A stretch of DNA of 64,000 nucleotides, taken from contig NZ_LMSJ01000001.1 of the NCBI RefSeq assembly GCF_001428105.1, positions 310,835 to 374,834 on the forward strand. The letters run 5' to 3'. This document shows positions 60,735 to 64,000 of the stretch, in pieces. The notes beneath the pieces were generated by a model. That model saw only the letters and a program-made list of their open reading frames with translations. It did no database searches and was not told where the DNA came from. Positions within the stretch are counted from its first letter, which is position 1, and each line of letters begins with the position of its first letter. The position numbers and the translations under genes were made by a program. Source of the stretch: Paenibacillus sp. Soil766. GTDB taxonomy: Bacteria > Bacillota > Bacilli > Paenibacillales > NBRC-103111.

Positions 60735-60773
60735 AAAGATTGATCTACATTACATTGGTAGATCAATCTTTTA
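60735..60773. terminator. Bidirectional terminator
   Basis: AAAAGATTGATCTAC pairs with GTAGATCAATCTTTT with A and T runs at the ends. It overlaps the end of the GH43 remnant and probably terminates the pentonate operon. Confidence 0.85.
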
Positions 60774-61179
60774 TTATATGATTTGTGAATTGCTCGTATT
60801 TTTGAACAGGTCTTACTTTATTCCCGTCCCAAAGCATAGTGACGAGCCACTTGCGCCCATCATCGTCTTATGGGTATCCTTGAAAGCTCCAATTCTGCTT
60901 ATTGCATCCGTGTAGATCAAATAATAATCACCGTTATGATAACTTAAACATGGCGCCCAGAGTCCACTGGAATCCAAGTTGCCTTCCATATTTATTTGAG
61001 ACTTTCTTGATAATGGGTGACGAAGCAGCTGCCAATGTATAAGATCCTTTGAATGATGAATTTGAACACTGGGAAACCAATCAAACGTGGATGTGGCAAT
61101 ATAGTAATTATCATCTACCCTAAAAATAGAAGGAACAGGGATTGAACTCAGGCAAAATTGGGTTCGTAATAGGGGTCAT
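60763..61179 (-). pseudogene. GH43 glycosidase (beta-xylosidase-like), N-terminal part with deletion and frameshifts
   Basis: From ATG 61179 (after GGAGGGG that overlaps the dehydratase stop) the frame reads MTPITNPILPEFNP, loses bases and continues SIFRVDDNYYIATSTFDWFP and IHHSKDLIHWQLLRHPLS, then GLWAPCLSYHNGDYYLIYTD. These are the catalytic N-terminal motifs of GH43. After AFKDTHK a large part is missing, and another frame gives GRKWLVTMLWDGNK. It is non-functional, but indicates that the operon once processed xylan or arabinan oligosaccharides. Confidence 0.85.
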
Positions 61180-61194
61180 CTCATCATTCCCCTC

Positions 61195-63177
61195 CTAATT
61201 GTTCTGCACAGCCAATGCTTTTGTACCTGCTTCCAATACAGCGAGAATTCGATCCACATCATAAACACTCCCTGCCCAGGTTCCACCGCTGACAGACTGT
61301 AAGGCAGCCCATAAACGAGTATCTGCTGGTAGTTTTTCGTCTGAGGCGAGCTCTGGGTGAGGGTCGCGGGCAGCAAGCACACGGGCTCCTTCTTCTGGGG
61401 GCAGCAATTCGCCACCATCGCCTAGAAAATGAATGCTGCCTTCCAAACGATTTCGGTCAACTACGATGTCGATCGTATCTCCATCCCGCAGTTTACCAAT
61501 CGGACCGCCAGCTAGCGCTTCAGGTCCAACATGACCGATGCAGGCACCTGTGGATACGCCCGAAAACCGGGCGTCGGTAATTAAGGATACGTATTTGCCG
61601 ACCGGCAAATGCTTTAGTGCTGAGGTTAATTGATAGGTCTCCTCCATCCCGGTACCCAATGGTCCGCGCCCAATCAACACCATAATATCTCCGGCTTGAA
61701 TGCCGCCTTTCTTTATTGCCGAGATTGCCGCTTTCTCCGAGGTAAACACCTTGGCATTGCCCCGATGGCGGTATACCCCATCCTCTCCAATAGTTGACGG
61801 GTCAATCGCCGTCGATTTAATCACCGAGCCTTCCGGAGCCAGATTCCCAGTAGGAAACGTAACCGTCGAGGTCAACCCCCTTTCTTTGGCACGTTCTGGA
61901 CTCATAATTACGTAGTCCGGATCGATGCCATCCATTTCCATAAGCAGACTTCTCATTCGTTGACGGCGCTCGCTCGTTTCCCACCAATCCAATACAGTAC
62001 CCAGCGTTTCACCGGTTACGGTCAACGCATTTTCTTTCAGTACCCCCAAACGTCGGAGATGCAGCATCACTTCCGGTACCCCTCCGGCCAAAAACACGCG
62101 CACAGTCGGATGATATTCCGGACCATTCGGCAATACGCTGACTAGCCTTGGTACGGCTTTATTGATACGAATCCAATCTTGAACAGACGGAATGGGCAGC
62201 CCTGCCGAATGAGCGAAAGCAGGGATATGCAGCAGTAAATTGGTCGATCCGCCGAAGGCCGCATGAACAACCATCGCATTGTGGATGGACGCTTCGGTCA
62301 ATATATCCTTCATCCGGATTCCCTTTTCCTCTAGCGTCATCATCGCGCGGGCCGACTGCCTGGCCATCTCTTCCCATACGGGCTGTCCTGATGGTGCAAG
62401 CGCAGCGTGAGGCACCGTCATGCCCATAGCCTCTGCAATAACCTGCGAAGTAGCTGCCGTTCCAAGAAACTGGCAGCCTCCGCCCGGTGTGGCACAAGCC
62501 CGGCAGCCGAGGTCGGCAGCATCTTCTAGGCTGATTTCGCCATTAGCATACCTTGCACCTATAGTTTGGATTTTCCCGGCATCTTCGCCCTCCGTGGGAG
62601 GTAATGTCACTCCGCCGGGCACAATTACGCAAGGGAGCTCGTGCATCCCGGCGAGAGCAATCATCATGGCAGGCAGTCCCTTGTCGCAGGTCGCCACACC
62701 GAGCACTCCTTTACGTGTAGGCAAGGAGCGGATAAGTCGCCGGAAAACGATCGCTGCATCGTTGCGGTAAGGAAGAGAGTCAAACATGCCTTCCGTGCCC
62801 TGCGACCTACCGTCGCAAGGGTCGCTCACATATCCGGCGAAAGGAACCCCTCCGCTTTCTGTGATCACCTCTGCAGCAGCCTGCGTCAGCAGGCCAACCT
62901 CCCAGTGACCAGTATGATAGCCGAGCGCAACTGGACTCCCGTCTTCCTTACGTATGCCTCCTTGCGTGCTTAACAACAGATACTGTTTACCCTTCAGGCG
63001 AGACGGTTTCCACCCCATCCCAACATTTTGGGTAAGTCCGAACAATTCTCCGCTTGGAGCATGCAATAACATTTCTTTTGTTAGTGGCAATGAGCCTTTT
63101 GGGCCCTGCGTGTGCGTACGGATTGTAAACAAATCGTTATTTTCATTTGCCATAATCGATTTTAATTGCTCTGTCAT
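61195..63177 (-). CDS. yjhG: Xylonate dehydratase, YjhG/YagF type (IlvD/Edd family)
   Basis: 660 residues from ATG 63177 after AAGGGTGAGGG; a TTG lies one codon earlier. The length and sequence match the YjhG/YagF branch, longer than IlvD: DIYTVRTHxxGPxG-like [18 protein letters not shown] at the start, [20 protein letters not shown] (about residue 110), [13 protein letters not shown] (about 170), [15 protein letters not shown] (about 240) and [19 protein letters not shown] (about 560). Cysteines in the first three hold the Fe-S cluster. It turns D-xylonate into 2-keto-3-deoxy-xylonate in the cytoplasm. It lies just downstream of an aldehyde dehydrogenase and upstream of the GH43 remnant. Confidence 0.9.
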   Translation of the reverse strand: MTEQLKSIMANENNDLFTIRTHTQGPKGSLPLTKEMLLHAPSGELFGLTQNVGMGWKPSRLKGKQYLLLSTQGGIRKEDGSPVALGYHTGHWEVGLLTQAAAEVITESGGVPFAGYVSDPCDGRSQGTEGMFDSLPYRNDAAIVFRRLIRSLPTRKGVLGVATCDKGLPAMMIALAGMHELPCVIVPGGVTLPPTEGEDAGKIQTIGARYANGEISLEDAADLGCRACATPGGGCQFLGTAATSQVIAEAMGMTVPHAALAPSGQPVWEEMARQSARAMMTLEEKGIRMKDILTEASIHNAMVVHAAFGGSTNLLLHIPAFAHSAGLPIPSVQDWIRINKAVPRLVSVLPNGPEYHPTVRVFLAGGVPEVMLHLRRLGVLKENALTVTGETLGTVLDWWETSERRQRMRSLLMEMDGIDPDYVIMSPERAKERGLTSTVTFPTGNLAPEGSVIKSTAIDPSTIGEDGVYRHRGNAKVFTSEKAAISAIKKGGIQAGDIMVLIGRGPLGTGMEETYQLTSALKHLPVGKYVSLITDARFSGVSTGACIGHVGPEALAGGPIGKLRDGDTIDIVVDRNRLEGSIHFLGDGGELLPPEEGARVLAARDPHPELASDEKLPADTRLWAALQSVSGGTWAGSVYDVDRILAVLEAGTKALAVQNN

Positions 63178-63214
63178 CAACCCTCACCCTTCCGAATTAG
63201 GTTTCATAGCACGC

Positions 63215-64000
63215 TTACGCTTTGAGAAATACCGTTTTTATCGATGTGAAAAATTCAATGGCCGCCTGGCCTTGCTCGCGCGAATGAGAGCTAGACTGCT
63301 TCATTCCGCCGAACGGAGCCTGCAGCTCCACCCCAGCTGTCTCGGAATTAATTCTTACTAAACCGGCATCCATATCTTGAATAAACAAAAGAATGTTGCT
63401 TATGCTTTGCGTGTAAATAGAAGCGCTCAGACCATAATCCGAATCGTTAGCCAGTTGAATTGCTTCTTCCATGGATTCGACCTGAATTAGCGCGAGTATC
63501 GGGCCGAATATTTCTTCCCGGGCTATGGCCATTTCCGAAGTTACTTTATCGAACACGGTGGGCTGAATGTAGAAGCCTTCGGCGAGATCCGGGTGATCCG
63601 GTGATGCTCCGCCGAATATAAGCTCCGCTCCTTCCTCTATCCCTTTCTGAATGTAGGACTGCACCGTTCGCAGCTGATTTTCGTTGGCGCAAGGGCCAAG
63701 CCATGTACCGGCATCCAGACCGTGACCAACTGTTATACCTTTTAATTTGATCAGAAGTTTTTCTTTGAAAGCTTCATACACAACACGCAATACAATGACA
63801 CGGCTTGTTGCCGTGCATTTCTGTCCTGTCGAACGGATTCCGCCACTAATCGTCGCGTCGACAGCCAAATCCAAATCGGCATCCTCAGCGATAATGATCG
63901 GATTTTTCCCGCCCATCTCTAGCTGATATTTCGCCCCTCTTGCTAGTGCCGCTTGACCGACCCGTTTGCCAACTTGATTGGAGCCGGTAAACGTAATTCC
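63215..64000 (-). CDS. Aldehyde dehydrogenase, C-terminal part (cut by window edge)
   Basis: 262 codons open to the window edge. [15 protein letters not shown] (NAD-binding), QLEMGGKNP with the general-base Glu, and GQKCTATSR with the catalytic Cys are all present. [11 protein letters not shown] and [16 protein letters not shown] complete the fold. The family includes alpha-ketoglutarate semialdehyde dehydrogenases. The neighbouring xylonate dehydratase makes that role, as in the Weimberg route, a fair inference. The N terminus lies beyond 64000. Confidence 0.92.
   Translation of the reverse strand, partial: GITFTGSNQVGKRVGQAALARGAKYQLEMGGKNPIIIAEDADLDLAVDATISGGIRSTGQKCTATSRVIVLRVVYEAFKEKLLIKLKGITVGHGLDAGTWLGPCANENQLRTVQSYIQKGIEEGAELIFGGASPDHPDLAEGFYIQPTVFDKVTSEMAIAREEIFGPILALIQVESMEEAIQLANDSDYGLSASIYTQSISNILLFIQDMDAGLVRINSETAGVELQAPFGGMKQSSSHSREQGQAAIEFFTSIKTVFLKA

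Overview
The window comes from a low-to-moderate GC, endospore-forming Gram-positive bacterium of the Paenibacillaceae, most likely Paenibacillus or a close relative. This rests on LplA/LplB/LplC-type sugar ABC transporters, a YesM/YesN-type two-component pair, membrane-bound AraC regulators, an S-layer-homology protein, stalk-domain proteins, sigK fragments, strong AGGAGG ribosome-binding sites and many TTG starts. The genus call is inference; there is no rRNA or tRNA in the window.

Left part (1-28 kb). At 1-2.4 kb, on the minus strand, are the start of an ABC permease, a nucleoside hydrolase and a lipoprotein binding protein, which look like a nucleoside or related uptake unit. At 4.1-10.4 kb, on the plus strand, are a sugar isomerase/epimerase, a Gfo/Idh/MocA dehydrogenase, an AraC regulator and a YesN/YesM-type response regulator and kinase. 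From 25.3 kb back to 10.5 kb runs a minus-strand polysaccharide-use locus: two permeases, binding lipoprotein, M14 carboxypeptidase, a giant multidomain heparinase-type lyase carrying its own cohesin-like and dockerin modules, a cohesin-SLH surface protein and a beta-helix/discoidin protein. A shared 31-bp site lies upstream of both the two-component pair and the transporter genes, so the pair probably controls the locus. The cohesin, dockerin and SLH modules suggest a small cell-surface enzyme complex.

Three decayed copies of a MacB-like ATPase gene (3.5, 25.5 and 39.3 kb) are scattered through the window. The first is a deletion chimera with the 3' part of sigK. The second lies next to a sigK 3' fragment. 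The third carries an apparent quasi-palindrome template-switch mutation in Walker B.

Right part (28.9-60.4 kb). About 22 copies of a roughly 80-bp, structured, attC-like repeat alternate with small genes: GNATs, Nudix hydrolases, a VOC protein, zinc-ribbon proteins, small membrane or secreted proteins and hypothetical proteins. Almost all genes point the same way (minus), with the repeat just past the stop codon and sometimes supplying it. This is the organisation of an integron cassette array without an integrase in view, and it is the most notable feature here. Many cassette genes are broken. Between about 30.7 and 43 kb the array is interrupted by ordinary chromosomal material: a Rieske/amidohydrolase/ABC transporter cluster with its own AraC-type sensor, a group II intron 5' fragment downstream of a terminator, an ATPase pseudogene copy, a TerD-like fragment and a TetR/ketopantoate-reductase pair.

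Right end (60.4-64 kb). After two unexplained quasi-palindromes comes a minus-strand pentonate catabolic operon: aldehyde dehydrogenase (cut by the window edge), a YjhG/YagF-type xylonate dehydratase and a broken GH43 glycosidase.

All assignments are from reading the sequence; no database search was possible.
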